Origin: Rehmannia glutinosa
Taxonomy: Eukaryota > Streptophyta > Magnoliopsida > Lamiales > Orobanchaceae
DNA length: 64,000 bases
NCBI GenBank assembly: GCA_016081115.2
Contig: CM071930.1
Coordinates: forward strand, 35,045,641 to 35,109,640
Direction: 5' to 3'
A program made the position numbers and the translations under genes. The notes under the pieces were generated by a model that worked only from the letters and a program-made list of their open reading frames with translations, did not search any database and was not told where the DNA came from. How positions within the stretch are numbered: position 1 is the first letter of the stretch; the number at the start of each line of letters is the position of its first letter. This document shows positions 1-11,960 of the stretch, piece by piece.

Positions 1-920
1 TTTGCAATCAAAGATTTAGGCCCCCTCACTTACTTTCTAGGTATTGAAGTTAAATATTTCTCTGGTCCACACTTTCTCAAACAAAATATGTTCGTGACGT
101 TCTCATAAAAGCTAAGATGATTGAAGTGTCTCCTATAAGCACACCTATAACTATCAAACACAATCCTCTTCCTAATGATAATGAACCCACAGATCCTACT
201 AATTATCACCAACTATGTGGTTCTCTTCAATATCTTACTTTCACTAGACATGATATTACACATGCTGTTAACCTTGTATGCCAACATTTTCAAAATTCAA
301 CTATAAAGGATCTACGAGCTGTAAAGCGCATCTTGCACTACTTAAAGGGAACACTCACTCATGGAGTTCGTTATTTATCTCAAAGCTCTCTAACTCTTAA
401 TGCCTTTTCTGACGCAGATTGGGCTAGTTGTCCTATGACAAGAAGGAGCACAACCGGTTATTGTATTTTTCTTGGTTCTAATTGTGTGACTTGGGCATCT
501 TAAAAGCAACCTACAGTTTCTCATTCCAGTGTTGAGGCTGAATATCGTGCTCTAGCAACCACAACGACTTACTTGGCTCCATATCTTCTTCAAGATCTTG
601 GCATATCTCTTGAACGAAGGCCAATTCTTCTTTGTGATAACAAAAGTGCTATTCAAATATCGCATAATTCCATTTTTCATGCTCGCACAAAACACATTGA
701 GATTGATTACCACTTTATTCGTGAAAAGTTACACCGGAGCTATCAATGCGCTTATTTACCAACTCAAAAGCAAATTGCTGATATACTTACCAAGGCATTA
801 TCAAAAGATTCCTTTGAAGCTATTCGTTACAAGCTTGGCATTTTTTCACTCTCACCGCCAACCTTGAAGAGAGGTGACAAGATTCTTTCTTTATATAGCA
901 CAATTCAAGGAGTAAAGTAA
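1..920 (+). pseudogene. Ty1/copia pol 3' remnant: RT end and RNase H
   Basis: This is the C-terminal part of a copia polyprotein, entering from the left window edge. Bases 1-60 read, in frame 1, the RT thumb motif DLGPLTYFLGIEV. A frameshift near 80-90 moves the reading to frame 3, where KYVRDVLIKAKM and then RNase H follow. RNase H hallmarks are SDADWASCPMTRRSTTGYC, EAEYRALA, the DNKSAI motif and the terminal HIEIDYHFIREKL and ADILTKAL blocks. A single in-frame TAA at 501-503 interrupts the conserved W-x-S-K-K-Q stretch; the frame then stays open to 918-920. RT copies the element RNA and RNase H removes the template. With one frameshift and one stop the copy is dead but not old. The product ends in LKRGD, the usual copia C-terminus just before the polypurine tract. 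Confidence 0.9.
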
Positions 921-1142
921 GACAAAATTCATGACGAAAAGGAAGGAAAAATATCAAACACAATCAAGGAGTGATAATTAGTATAAAGATGATATCTCAT
1001 AATCATTGCTTGTTGTTTTAATTAGAATTATGACTGTTGGCAATTGTGTTATATATTCTCTTCTAATTCTTATGTAAACATATACAAAAATTCACATTCA
1101 TTATATTATTCCTCATTTCTTTAAAAACCAAAAACACCTTCA
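875..1142 (+). repeat. Candidate 3' LTR of the left-edge copia element
   Basis: The purine stretch TTGAAGAGAGG at 864-874 sits exactly where a copia polypurine tract is expected, overlapping the last RNase H codons, and is followed by TGACAAG, a plausible LTR start. A TATA-like TTTATATAG lies at 890-898. The right end is uncertain; I place it near 1142 because Sirevirus-like gag coding begins just after. The partner 5' LTR lies outside the window, so the boundary cannot be confirmed here. Confidence 0.3.
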
Positions 1143-2516
1143 AAGTGATACTCAAAGTGTCATGTCTCATGACAGGAATTTACTTTTGAGCATGAAGAGT
1201 TTAATTGTTTAAATTCTTCTTTGAGTGTAACTTCTGGACAACAAATGAATACTTCTTCAGATGATGAGGTTCAAAGTATTAATGAAGTGAAAATCATGTA
1301 TGAAGAATTATTTTAGAATTGGGTTAAAATCAGTCGAGCCAATGTTAATTTGTTCAAGGAAAATGATGAGTTGAAAAATTGCATTGGACGTTTGGAAGTG
1401 TTACTGACTCAAAGAGACAAAGAGCTTGACAGGGTTAAAGATGAACTTAAAAGTGTTCAATAAAATGTTAGGAAATTTAACACTAGTTCTTCAACTCTTG
1501 ATGAAATTGTTTCAAAAGCAAAATTTTATAGAACTAGATTAGGCTTTTTGACTAACAAAAACTCACATTCCTTTGAAAGCCAGTCTTCCATGTTGAGTAA
1601 AGGAAAAGGAAAAACAATTGAAAAATGATAAGATTTTTCCTAGAAAACCGATTTGATTAAATGTGACAAACCCGGTTTGAAAGCATAAAAAACAAAACAA
1701 AAGTATGTTTGTAACTATTGTTTTGCTCCAGGTCACATATGACATTTATGTTTCAACCTCAAGAAGGCTAGGCAGACCCGTCAAGTATTGTCAAAATATC
1801 ACACATACTCCTCACATCACTTCTAATATAAAGATTGATTTTAAAAACAATCCCTCAAAACTGAGTTGGGCTGATGGATGCGAACTATTTTGTTATGTTG
1901 TGTATATCTCATTAAGATCAAATATTAATGGTGCTTGGTACTTTGATAGTAGATATTCCAAGTATATGGTTGGTACAAATCAGTTTTATCTGATTATGAA
2001 GTATTTGATGGATGGTGAGTAAAATATGGAGGAGGGGCTAAAGGGAGAATCATTAGAAATGGTACTTTGAATGTCAAGGGGTTACCAAAACTAAAAAATG
2101 TGTTGCATGTTGAGTAGACTTTCTGCTAATTTAATTAGCATAACTCAATTATGTGATGATAATTTGCATGTGAAATTTGATAAGGATTCTTGTTTAGTTT
2201 TCGATAGCACTAATATTTTGTTCTAGTTGGTTCTCGATCTTTGGATAATTGTTACTTGCTAGGTCAGACAGAAACAAACTTGTCATCGAGCTGATATTGA
2301 TGAAAATTTTCTTTGGCACCAAAAATTGGGACATATAAATTTCAGAAGTTTGCTTAAGTTGATTAAGCTGGAAGCAGTCAGAGGTGTTCCAAAATTGGCA
2401 GGTAAAGTAACACATGTGCGTAGACCTTGTCAAAAAGATAAACAAACTCGTGTGCCATATCATCTGATACAACACTTCAACACTACACATTGTCTTGAAC
2501 TTTTACACATGGATTT
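1143..2516 (+). pseudogene. Sirevirus-like copia gag, protease and pre-integrase (upstream half)
   Basis: Degenerate Ty1/copia polyprotein, upstream half. Bases 1230-1460 encode a charged coiled-coil-like segment (NLFKENDELKNCIGRLEVLL) of the kind seen in Sirevirus Gag. A CCHC knuckle follows: Cys codons at 1710 and 1719, His at 1734, Cys at 1749, with a TGA at 1740 inside it. The protease block reads WYFDSRYSKYMVG from 1936, where Asp-Ser is kept but the following Gly/Ala is Arg. The gag-pre-integrase block (LWHQKLGHINFRSLLKLI) lies at about 2305-2365, and integrase begins as LELLHMD up to 2516, where a gypsy LTR is inserted. Integrase resumes at 5011. Stops and frame changes show an old, inactive copy. 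Lineage assignment is an inference from Gag style and the VNVIGTKWIF RT block downstream. Confidence 0.8.
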
Positions 2517-3282
2517 TGTAACGACCTGAATTTATTTAATTGCGTAATGATAATATTTAATTATTTTTTTAGATTATTCTAGATTTTATAATGACTTCAT
2601 TTTATTTGGGTTTTATAAAATAGTTTGAGCTCTTATTTGGACTAGAGTTTTAACCAAGCCCATACTGTTAGTAAGGTAATTATAAGCCCATGTTCTCTAA
2701 ACCTAGCCCAATTAGGAATAGGTTAAACCACGATATAAGACACGTAAAATTCCACTTTAGAGAACACAAGAAGTCACGTCAAATAGGGAGGAGAGAAATC
2801 GGCCAAGAGCAAGAGAAAAGATAAAAGAGAAGAAAGAAAGGTGACTTATGTGCGTACACCTTTTTAAAAAGGTAAACAAACTCGTGTGCCATATCATCTG
2901 ATACAACACTTCAACACTGCACATTGTCTTGAACCTTTACACATGGATTTTGTAACGACCTGAATTTATTTAATTGCGTAATGATAATATTTAATTATTT
3001 TATTAGATTATTCTAGATTTTATAATGACTTTATTTTATTTGGGTTTTATAAAATAGTTTGGGCTCTTATTTGGACTAGAGTTTTAACCAAGCCCATACT
3101 GTTAGTAAGGTAATTATAAGTCCATGTACTCTAAACCTAGCTCAATTAGGAGTAGGTTAAAACACAGATATAAGACACGTAAAATTCCGCTTTAGAGAAC
3201 ACAAGAAGTCACGGCAAATAGGGAGGAGAGAAATCGGCCAAGAGCAAGAGAAAAGAGAAAAGAGAAGAAAGAAAGGTGACTT
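2413..3282 (+). repeat. Tandem duplication, two units of about 435 bp, spanning an insertion junction
   Basis: Unit 1 is about 2413-2847 and unit 2 about 2848-3282, offset 434-435 bases. Each unit holds about 104 bp of copia pre-integrase/integrase sequence followed by the first 331 bp of the inserted LTR, so both copies contain the same copia-to-LTR junction (TGGATTT then TGTAACGACC). Unit 2 ends with GGTGACTT, matching the end of unit 1. The duplication must therefore post-date the LTR insertion. The two units differ at scattered positions, so the event is not recent. Confidence 0.9.
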
Positions 3283-5010
3283 CCCCGACACGTAAGTTGT
3301 TACTTTCATTGGATTGATCTTTTAAGTTTGATAATTTTATTAGTTTTATCTAACCCTAGTACGCGGTCTTATGTTTAGGATTGATTCTAAAGAGGCCTGA
3401 AAAAGATTTTTCTACCCCAAATTGAACATGCAACTAATCTTTTTAGTTTCACATGGAACTAGATTTAAGGTATTATTATGTTGGGCTTGATTGTTTGTTG
3501 CCCTTTATATATACGAATATAGGTGCTTATGGAAATCCATCTATGTTTAATCATACTCTTTGTGTTCATACGCGATGTTCAGATATATGGCTAGATAAAG
3601 TGATAGTTTTATAAGATTGTCAAGTGACAGTGCTTTACGTAATTGGATGAAATGAAATATATATGTGTTAGTAGTTAGATTAACTTTTAACTATTTCTAC
3701 AAACTCTCATATACTTACAAGAACTAAACTTTGTAATAAACTAAATTGTACAAGTGTACGTGGCTCCACGTAGAGGTAGTGCTAGGGGATCAATTGGTGT
3801 GGAACAGTACAATTCAGTTATATGCAATTGTCGGTTATATGCAATTGCTAGTAGTTTTGGTGATTGTTTTTAGCATGTATGTACTGTTATGTATATTATC
3901 GATGAATAGACATGTCTAATTAATTGGATACATGGTTTTTCTTATTAACTAAATATAGGGTTTTCCCTTAACCAATTGGACATAGGGTTTTCCCTTAATT
4001 AATTGAATATATGGTTTTCCCCTAGCTAACTTAATATAGGGTTTTCCCCAACTAATTGAATATAAAGTTTTTCCCTAATTAATTGAATGTAGGATTTTTC
4101 CTGATTAGTTAATTGTAGTGTTTTATTCTTAAATTATTCAAGTTAATGTGATTTAATTTTTATGCGATGCGTTTATGTTATTCTTGCATTCAATGAAAAG
4201 TTGCATCACTTTTATGCATCATGTTAAATGTACGTTCATAGCATTTCACGAGCATATAAAGAATAGTAGAGTAAAGTTTAAAGGTTTATAATTAATAATA
4301 TTTTTCAAAAGAAAAATGGGTGCACATTGTTCTATGATGCTGGAGTGAGTAAGAAATGGACGCGAGAGACCGGAATTCCAACAATGTGCTGCTTGCAGCT
4401 AACATTAATGTTAACGGAAAAGGGCCTTCGGGCGAAATGAAAGGAAATGGCCTTCGGGCAAAATATTAATCGGGTTCCAAATTACAAGGTCCACTGCGAC
4501 CCTAATTAGAACAATGCGTCACCAAATGAGCTCGCGTCCTAAGAATGTTTTATGAAAAGAAAGAAAGATAAAGTTTTAAGTATGTACACGAAAGGATTTT
4601 AAGTAAAGAAAATGTACAGTTTAACTAAGTTGAGTCATTGGATTAAGCATGCATTCATGCATGAGATTACTTGTTGAGCTCATTTAAGCTCATTCCACGA
4701 ATGTTGTTTTATTTTTCAGATGAGAATAATGAAGTGGAAGGAGATGGCGGGACGCAGTGACTCGGGAACCCATGTCCTTCAGTTTAACTTATGTTTTTTA
4801 GAGTTGTCTTATTAGTATATTTAATGTTGAACGTCATTTTATTTTTCCATATGATTGTTTTGGACTAATAGTTTTTAGTATTTATTTCCACTGCAAGATT
4901 TTCGAACTAAGTAGGATTTTATTATCCCGTATTTTTAAGGATTTCTTTAGAGTATTTTTATTAATTATTTTTTGCATTAAAATTTAAATAAGCTAGAAAA
5001 GGGCGCTACA
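2517..5010 (+). repeat. Solo LTR (Ty3/gypsy type) inserted in copia integrase
   Basis: The insert starts TGTAACGACC and ends GGGCGCTACA, the TG...CA ends typical of long plant gypsy (chromovirus Tekay/Del-like) LTRs. It also has the GGGCCTTCGGGC block near 4423 and GATGGCGGGACGCAGTGA near 4743, which I associate with such LTRs. Flanks are GATTT (2512-2516) on the left and AATTT (5011-5015) on the right, a 5 bp target duplication with one change. Removing the insert rejoins copia integrase LLHMD to LMGRVEIKNLGG. Without the internal 435 bp duplication the LTR is about 2.06 kb. There is no internal coding region, so this is a solo LTR left by recombination between two LTRs. Lineage is tentative. 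Confidence 0.8.
3940..4125 (+). repeat. Minisatellite in the solo LTR, about six units
   Basis: About six imperfect copies of a unit near 28-33 bp with the core ATAGGGTTTTCCC and a spacer resembling TTAATTAATTGAAT. Copies diverge in the run of C and in the spacer. Nothing in it is coding. It lies in the middle of the solo LTR. Confidence 0.75.
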
Positions 5011-7080
5011 AATTTGATGGGTCGTGTTGAAATAAAAAATTTGGGAGGCAGAAAATACTCCCTTGTTTGCGTAGATGATTTTTCCAAACTTTCTTGGGTT
5101 GATTTTTAGAAAGGTAAATCTGAAACATTTGATGTATTTAAAAAGTTGTATGCACAAATTTGTAATATGCACGGTATGAATGTTGTAAGGATTTGAACAG
5201 ATCATGGAAAGGAATTTGAAAATTCATCTTTTTCAAATTTTTGTAATGAAAAAGGAATCTTTCATGAATTCTCGGCACCTAAAACTCATCAACAAAATAG
5301 GATTGCCGAAAGAAAGAATAAAACCTTACAAGAAATGGTACATGTTATGCTTTGTTCAAAAAATATTTCAAATTGTTTTTGGGATGAATCATTAAATACT
5401 GCATGTCATATTTCAAATCGCGTTTACTTGAGACATGGTTCTATAGTGACATCATATGCAATTTTGAAAGGTAGAAAACCAAATCTCAAGAATATTCATA
5501 TTTTTGGCTATGTATGCTAAATTTTTGAATGACAGAGAGAATTTAGGAAATTTTAATTCAAAAAGTGATAAATGCATTTTTCTTGAGCATTCTAAGAATA
5601 ATCATGCTTATAGGATTTATAACATTAGAATTTAGAACAAGATCTATCCAAGAAACTGTTAATGTGGTGCTTGATGAATGTTCATTTTTGGAACATAGAA
5701 CATATGATGATAATATCAGACTTAATAGATTCTGTTATTTTACATGCATGTGCTTCTTGACTAACTGATATGCACGATGTTCTCGGAAGTGATACAACAC
5801 CTGAGCCCACACATTCACAAAATGTTTCTGATGTTCAGACCACATCTGAAACTGAAGTTGAAAGAGAGGATTCTTTGATACAGGTACATCGTGATCCATC
5901 AAGTAGGACTCAAAGAAATCATCATTTTTCACAAGTGATAGGTAATATAACTGGTAACATCCAAACAAGAAGAAAAGAGAGAATAAATTCCGAGATTTTC
6001 TTATTTTTCTTCTATGTGTTCTTTGATTAAGTCTTGTTGTTTTGTTTCTTCCATTGAACTCAAAAATGTTAATGAAGCTTTAAAAGACAAATTTTGGGTT
6101 AATGCCATGCATGAAGAACTAAACCAATTCATAAGAAATAATGTTTGGTTCTTGGTACATCGTCCTGATCATGTAAACGTTATCGGTACAAAATGGATTT
6201 TCAATAACAAGACTGATGAACATAGTAATATTGTGAGAAATAAAGCTCGTTTGGTGGCTCAAGGGTATAAACAAGTTGAAGGGTAGATTACGATGAAACA
6301 TTTGCTCTAGTTGCACAACTTGAGTCTATACGTTTATCGCTGTGTGTTTCTTGTTTTCTTGATATGAAACTTTATCAAATGGATGTAAAAAGTGCCTTTT
6401 AAATGGATTTTTAAATAGAGAAGTTTTTGTTGAACAACCAAAAAGATTTCAATTTCCTCAAAAGCCGATCATATTTTTAAACTCAAAAATGTTTTGTATA
6501 GTTTGAAACAAGCTCCACGAGCGTGGTATAAAAGACTTGCTGAATTTTTGGTGCAATTTGGTTTTCAAAGAGGCGGTGTTGATAAAATTCTTTTTATCAA
6601 AAAGGATAAGCGATGACGTTATTATAGTTCAAATTTATATGGATGAGATAACATCCAGTTCCATTTCTATTCAATTACTTGATGAATTTATTGCATCCAT
6701 GTCCTCCACATTCGAAATGAGCTTAATACATGAATTAAATTTATTTTTAGGCTTGCAAGTTAAGCAACTTCCAAAGGGTATATTTATTTCACAATGTAAA
6801 TATGCTAAAAATTTGGTGAAAAAGTTTAATCTTATAAATGACAAGCACATGAAAACCCCCATGAGTTCAAGTCAAAAGTCAAAGATATTGCAGCTAAAAG
6901 TGTTGACCCCATTTTGTATAGAAGCATGATAAAAGCGGTCTTTTATATCTTCTCACGAGTCGTCCTAACCTTAGGTTAAGTGTTTGTATTTGCGTTACGT
7001 GCATCGATCCAAAGATTACTCACTTGAATGTAGTTAAGAGAATAATCAAATATGTGAGTGGTTTAATAGATTAGCTCTTC
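5011..7080 (+). pseudogene. Sirevirus-like copia integrase, RT and RNase H (downstream half)
   Basis: Continuation of the element cut at 2516. Integrase core: SLVCVDDFSKLSW (5063-5101), TDHGKEFENSSFSNFCNEKG (about 5199-5262, first residues in another frame), then HQQNRIAERKNKTLQEM. RT: the block VNVIGTKWIF at about 6175-6204, NKARLVAQGYKQVEG at 6239-6285, LKQAPRAWYKRLAEFL near 6505-6550, and ELNLFLGLQVKQLPKG near 6735-6780. The YxDD region is decayed to IYMDEI at 6635-6652, so the second catalytic aspartate is gone. RNase H is reduced to a scrap near 7015-7065 reading THLNVVKRIIKYVSGL. The frame changes many times. It is an ancient, inactive copy whose 3' end cannot be placed with confidence. 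Confidence 0.85.
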
Positions 7081-7794
7081 AACTTATAGACGTGTCAAGA
7101 GGTTGAAAAATCCAGGCCAAGATTGGTTATGAAAGATTTTCATTTTCGTTTTGCTAGAGATTTTTTTAACCTAACATGCAATTATTCATTAAAATTTTCA
7201 GAAAATACACCATTCACCCATTTTTACTTTTTTTCTTACCAATCAAAACGACAATTTTTTTAAAAAGAACTAGTCATTATTACACATTTTCCACAAATTT
7301 TACTAGTCATTCACTCATAATTCTCGATCACCAGTCATTTCAATCATTATTTACTATTTCTATATCAAATTAACTTTCATGTTTATGTTTTGATCTCATA
7401 TCCAGTCACACTCTCAAAATTCATATTTTTTTCTTTATTTTTCATCACTATTCTCTAGCAAAGGGAGAAATTTCAAAATGAAAGCATATCCAATCGTGCC
7501 CATAGTAGTTAAAAAACCTTTTACAATGAATAAAATTATTAAATACAACTAGCATAAATACAATAAAAAAACTTCTTCAATGTAGTTGGAAACTAGATAA
7601 CTATCTAAAGATCATATTTTATTAGTATCATAATCATAAAAAACAAATCCTATAAACTAGGTAATAAGATTGACCAAAATTTTTCTTAACCTAGACCAGA
7701 TACAATCTTTCCTAATCAAAATTAAATAAAATCTTTTCTAATCAAGATCAAATACAATCTTTCCTGATCAAATCAAAGCACATCAAATACAGAA
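7081..7794. other. AT-rich non-coding stretch with a short tandem repeat
   Basis: No gene is visible. A purine motif AAAGGGAGAAA at about 7458-7468 could be a relic of a Sirevirus polypurine tract. Bases 7690-7790 hold about three imperfect copies of a 25-28 bp unit with the core ATACAATCTTTCCT. The Helitron at 7795 interrupts this stretch; the sequence resumes at 10020. Confidence 0.5.
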
Positions 7795-10019
7795 TCTATA
7801 TATATAAAAGCAAAATGGTTTCTAAATATATTTTCCCGCCTAAATGACACTTTCTAAAAACAATTTGTGAAATTATTATATTTGTTTTAATTATACATCT
7901 ATATTATATCAAGTAAATGGTCATTAATCTGACAATTAATCTGATATAATCGGTTTTGGATTTTGAGTAATCGAATTTTGACTTTATATTTTTGGTAGGA
8001 ATATTTTTTTAATTTTGTGATGGTATTTTTAATTTGGTAAACAAATCAATGATAACCAATTTAAATTAGTAAAGAATCCTTTATTTGTCAATTAAATAAA
8101 TGCATGATTGATAATATATCAATAATCCTTTATTCATATATATTGATTTTGGGCAATATCTATCTTGATATATTTGATATATTGATTTCAAAAGTCAAAC
8201 TTATCAATTTCGAATAATTTCCGTCCAAATAGGCAATTTCCAAATTTAATAAAAGTTATAGAGAAATATACAAAGAAATATAACAATTAATGAGATTATG
8301 TCTATTAATTTTGTACTCAATTTACGCTCAATGATGGAATTTCGAAACTGATATAATATTGTACCAAATATATATGAGATATAACAAGAAATTATTGCGA
8401 ATAATAATATTACCTTACGTGTTAAAACATGTGTGTGCATATATTCATATTGATTTATTTCCTAAACATAAATGTCTTACACTTTGTAAATATTTGATGA
8501 CCGACACTTTTTTTTTTACATTCAAAAAAACGCAAATATATCAAATACATACATTCTCTATTCCACGCTTCATCCTCGAGAAAAATACTATGGCCCATTT
8601 CTTTACTCTTATTGCAATTTGAATATTTTTGTTTGTGCTTGTTGAAATCACGGTGAGGAGTGCCGTGGTAAAGGGAGATAAATAAGGTAGTCCTTTACCA
8701 ACCCTAAATTCTAAAATGGATAAATATGTTCCAATTTGTGTGTTTTTTTTTTTTTTTTTTTATATATTTATCATTGCCGTTAATAGTGCACACGGGTCTC
8801 CATCTTCCTCAACCTCAAAATGCATATGATATGCTGGCTAACATGTGTCCCTCACCAAATTTTAATAGGCTTGGTTCAAATAGTGGCTTTAAAGCTATTA
8901 ATATTGACTGTTTTATTTTCAAGAATGAGCTTTTGTTTCACAAGGTCTAATTAATGTATCAAAATTCATTATTTTAATATTTGGAGCACAATTTCATACA
9001 ATTGGTCTGTGTTTTAAGTTTTGCTGATTAAAACTTTAGAATGACTCATTGTATATATTAACTTTCATTCATTGTAATTGTATTTGATAACATTAAGAAA
9101 ATGCTAAAAATGGGTAGTGATTAAATTATTAAAAAAATACTGGAAATGTATAGAAATTAAATTATTAAGCAATAATAATGTATATCATTTTTCAAAAATG
9201 TATAAAATATTATTCAAAGTATACTAATTAGGCATTTTAAAATATCTATCTATAAATTCGAATTGTGTTGTAATATTGAATATTAAATTCTAATCTTCTA
9301 ACTATATATAGATATTTTTAGTTCCTTTTTAAAATATTTAAAAATACTTTGAAAATCCATTAGCAATTATACAAGTATTATTTGTACGGTAAAAGTAATA
9401 AACATATATTTGCAAATATGATTGATTATCTTATTGTATGTCACTTTTATAATAACAAAAAGAAATATATGAAAAATAAGTTCATCAAGTAATAAAGTAT
9501 TGCTCTCTTTTATTATTTATTTTTAAACTAAAAACAATAAAATAATTGTATAATCCCTATTATCTTTTTTGCCGATAAAACTATGTAATATGACAAAACT
9601 AATCTTTATATTAAATATAGTATAAATGTAAATTTTATTATTAAAATTGACTCTTTATTTAGTCATGGCTAATTGTACGTTTTTGTTTATCGAGTTACCA
9701 ATCGTAAGGATTTGAAAATATTAGTTTGTGGCGACGACGACCAAAAAAATAAACAAACGGCGAATGTGGTGTACAAAATAGTTTTCCAAAATTTGTAATT
9801 GTTAAAATATATTATTTATTATTTTGTTTGTTGTAATTTTAATTATTTTAATCTGACTAATTAATTTGTTGAGATATGTTTTTATATTTTCTATTTTTAT
9901 TAAAATCATAATTATAATTTTTATATTGGTTCGACACAAAAAACCCATATAGTCCAACACAACACATGTTATATCATCCGACAAAATATACTCCGTGCAT
10001 CGCACGGGCAAAATACTAG
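7795..10019 (+). mobile_element. Helitron (non-autonomous), canonical 5' and 3' ends
   Basis: The left end is TCTATATATATAAAAG at 7795, matching the TC + CTATATA-TAAAAG start common in plant Helitrons. The right end is a GC-rich hairpin (9993-10007) followed by an AT-rich spacer and the terminal CTAG at 10016-10019. The element sits between A (7794) and T (10020), the AT target that Helitrons use without target duplication. Helitrons move by rolling-circle replication using a Rep/helicase protein; no such gene is visible, so this copy would depend on a partner. The interior is AT-rich with no supported gene. A stretch at 8560-8960, less AT-rich and with a T-run, might be captured host sequence, but I recognise nothing in it. 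Confidence 0.85.
9993..10007 (+). terminator. Helitron 3' terminal hairpin
   Basis: Arms CCGTGC (9993-9998) and GCACGG (10002-10007) form a perfect 6 bp stem around loop ATC. The CTAG end follows 8 bases later. Such a hairpin just upstream of the CTRR end is the usual replication terminator of Helitrons. Confidence 0.85.
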
Positions 10020-11099
10020 TTCATATTGAATGACAAAACATAAAATTTGCGATTTTCTCAAAAAGAAAATGTGTTAATAAAAAAACTTCCAACATAATTT
10101 TATATAAAAGATTTACGTTATAGATATAAAAGAGGTTTGTGTTTGGTTTTTTTTAGTAAAATACTGTAACACAAGTTTTTATTGTTTGCAAATAAACAAA
10201 TAAGAAAAATATTACAAATTGAATATTATTCGAATTAAATGAAAAATATAAGTTACAATCTCTACTGATTATTTCTAAGTACCAAATTAATTACATTACT
10301 TTAGGGTAATCATAATTAATTAAATACTTAAAAATTAATCACCATAAAAATGGATCAATCTAATGCTTAGAATTAATGTAGCCCTCCTATAGAGAGACCA
10401 TAAAATTGGCACGAGCCATACATATATTCTTACTAATGGACTAATAGAGGAGACTGTGGGCTCACTAAAAATAGTGCACCCCCTCTCACTTAATATTTGT
10501 AACTATTGGGTTTTAGAAAAATTAATAATATCCCAACTAAGTTTAAAATTAAAGATGGTTCAATTATTAATCATAATATAAATTTTCTATTCTAATTAAA
10601 AATTAGAAAAGAAAATAAATATTAAAACTATGTATGACAATATAGTACCTAGAGCGGTGTACATGCGATCTATACGGCATGTTATATGAATGACATTTAA
10701 TTCACAAAATAATTAAAGCAAAAAAATCAATAATTGAGAATAAATTTATGGCCCATCCTACACACAAATTATAAATAAATTAAAGTTCCAATTGAACCAC
10801 AATCCGGCACAATTCTTTCAATTTCTATTTGCAAGGTGTCCATCCCATTACTTGAAGTCTTGAACTCTTCAAATAATCTGCATCCCATTAAAAAGAAGGC
10901 TGAATTGCATTCCGGAATTTCTTTTGGTCCAAAATGAAATCTTGTAACCATGTTCAACAGCCAATATGTGTCTGCAACCAAAACCCACGAGTCCACTAAC
11001 TGCATCCACAAGTTAATTCTTTTTCCAGATTTTTTTTTTAATTTTGGAAAATTGGAGAAAAAAAGAACACTCAAAAAAACCATTTTCTTCTTCCTCATT
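10020..11099. other. AT-rich stretch without a recognisable gene
   Basis: This resumes the sequence interrupted by the Helitron and runs to the GC-richer LINE-A 5' region. Simple A/T runs dominate to about 10750. A minus-strand open frame of 116 codons (10769-11119) has no motif I recognise and no support as a gene. Confidence 0.5.
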
Positions 11100-11960
11100 T
11101 CCGATGCCGTTCGATTCACCAGTCACCACCAAACGCAGCCACTCCTCAAGGCCACCGTATGACGCCGCACCATAACGTCGAGGGAGAGGTCAATCTGGGC
11201 TCACCGTTGCCGCGCCGACAACGAGCCTGCGGCGATTTATACAGTCACCGCACAACCACGCTGCCACTGTCCAGGCGCAATACAGCACCTTTAACGGAGC
11301 AATATGCGACAATTTTCGGCCGCAGATGGTGGCGAGAACCTCCATGGCGAGCGAGCAGACCTACTGGCCTCGATTTGAATATTCCCCTTGTCCTTCAATA
11401 GTAATGATCAGGCCCCTAGAACTTTTGGAGAAGATGCAAATCGGCCACGTGCTTTAATTGCAGACAAGTCCCCAGCTTTTGAAACTTTGATTTTCGGCCT
11501 CCAAAAACAATTACACAAAAGAAATCCTAATTTCTATGTGCAATAATTTAAATCATAAGTGAAATTATGGAGACGATAGTTCTCCTCTTGTCAGGAGCAT
11601 GTTACCCTTAGGGTTCCAGTTGGGTTTTTACCTACGCCGCCCCATCTGTCCTAGCAGAGGAATGTCAGCTGGTTAAATTGCTCAATCTCATGTTGTCTAT
11701 CCTATCCAACCTTATTAATCTTGTTTTCTGATTTATTATCCAGGTAGTACTTATTTTCAGTTTTCTTCCCCAGGTGGTTTTATTGTGTGTTTTTGAACCT
11801 TTTCTTCTTCAGTCTTGTCCTTTTCTTTCAGCCTCGTTTTTTCTCCACTTTGTTTGGTTTTTTGTGTGGCTGTCTCGTCTGTTTTTCCTGTCTTGTTTTT
11901 TCAGGTTCGTTGGTGACTACTTCCATATTCAGCCTGGTCAGTCGAGCCCTTCCTACATCT
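11100..11960 (+). other. Probable 5' untranslated region of LINE-A
   Basis: GC-rich block (11100-11400) then a T/C-rich leader to the ORF1 start codon. An 80-codon plus-strand frame at 11159-11401 is open but has no recognisable domain. The region may include host flank, since the LINE 5' end is not fixed by a target duplication. Confidence 0.4.

Noticed and set aside
8359..8950. Two short plus-strand frames inside the Helitron, one with a hydrophobic start
   Set aside because: Runs of Phe from a T-tract and no motif; a captured gene fragment cannot be supported by eye.
10769..11119. Minus-strand open frame of 116 codons
   Set aside because: No recognisable domain, AT-rich ends, and overlap with the LINE-A 5' side; not supported as a gene.
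11159..11401. Plus-strand open frame of 80 codons in GC-rich sequence
   Set aside because: Basic, low-complexity product without motif; more likely LINE 5' untranslated region.
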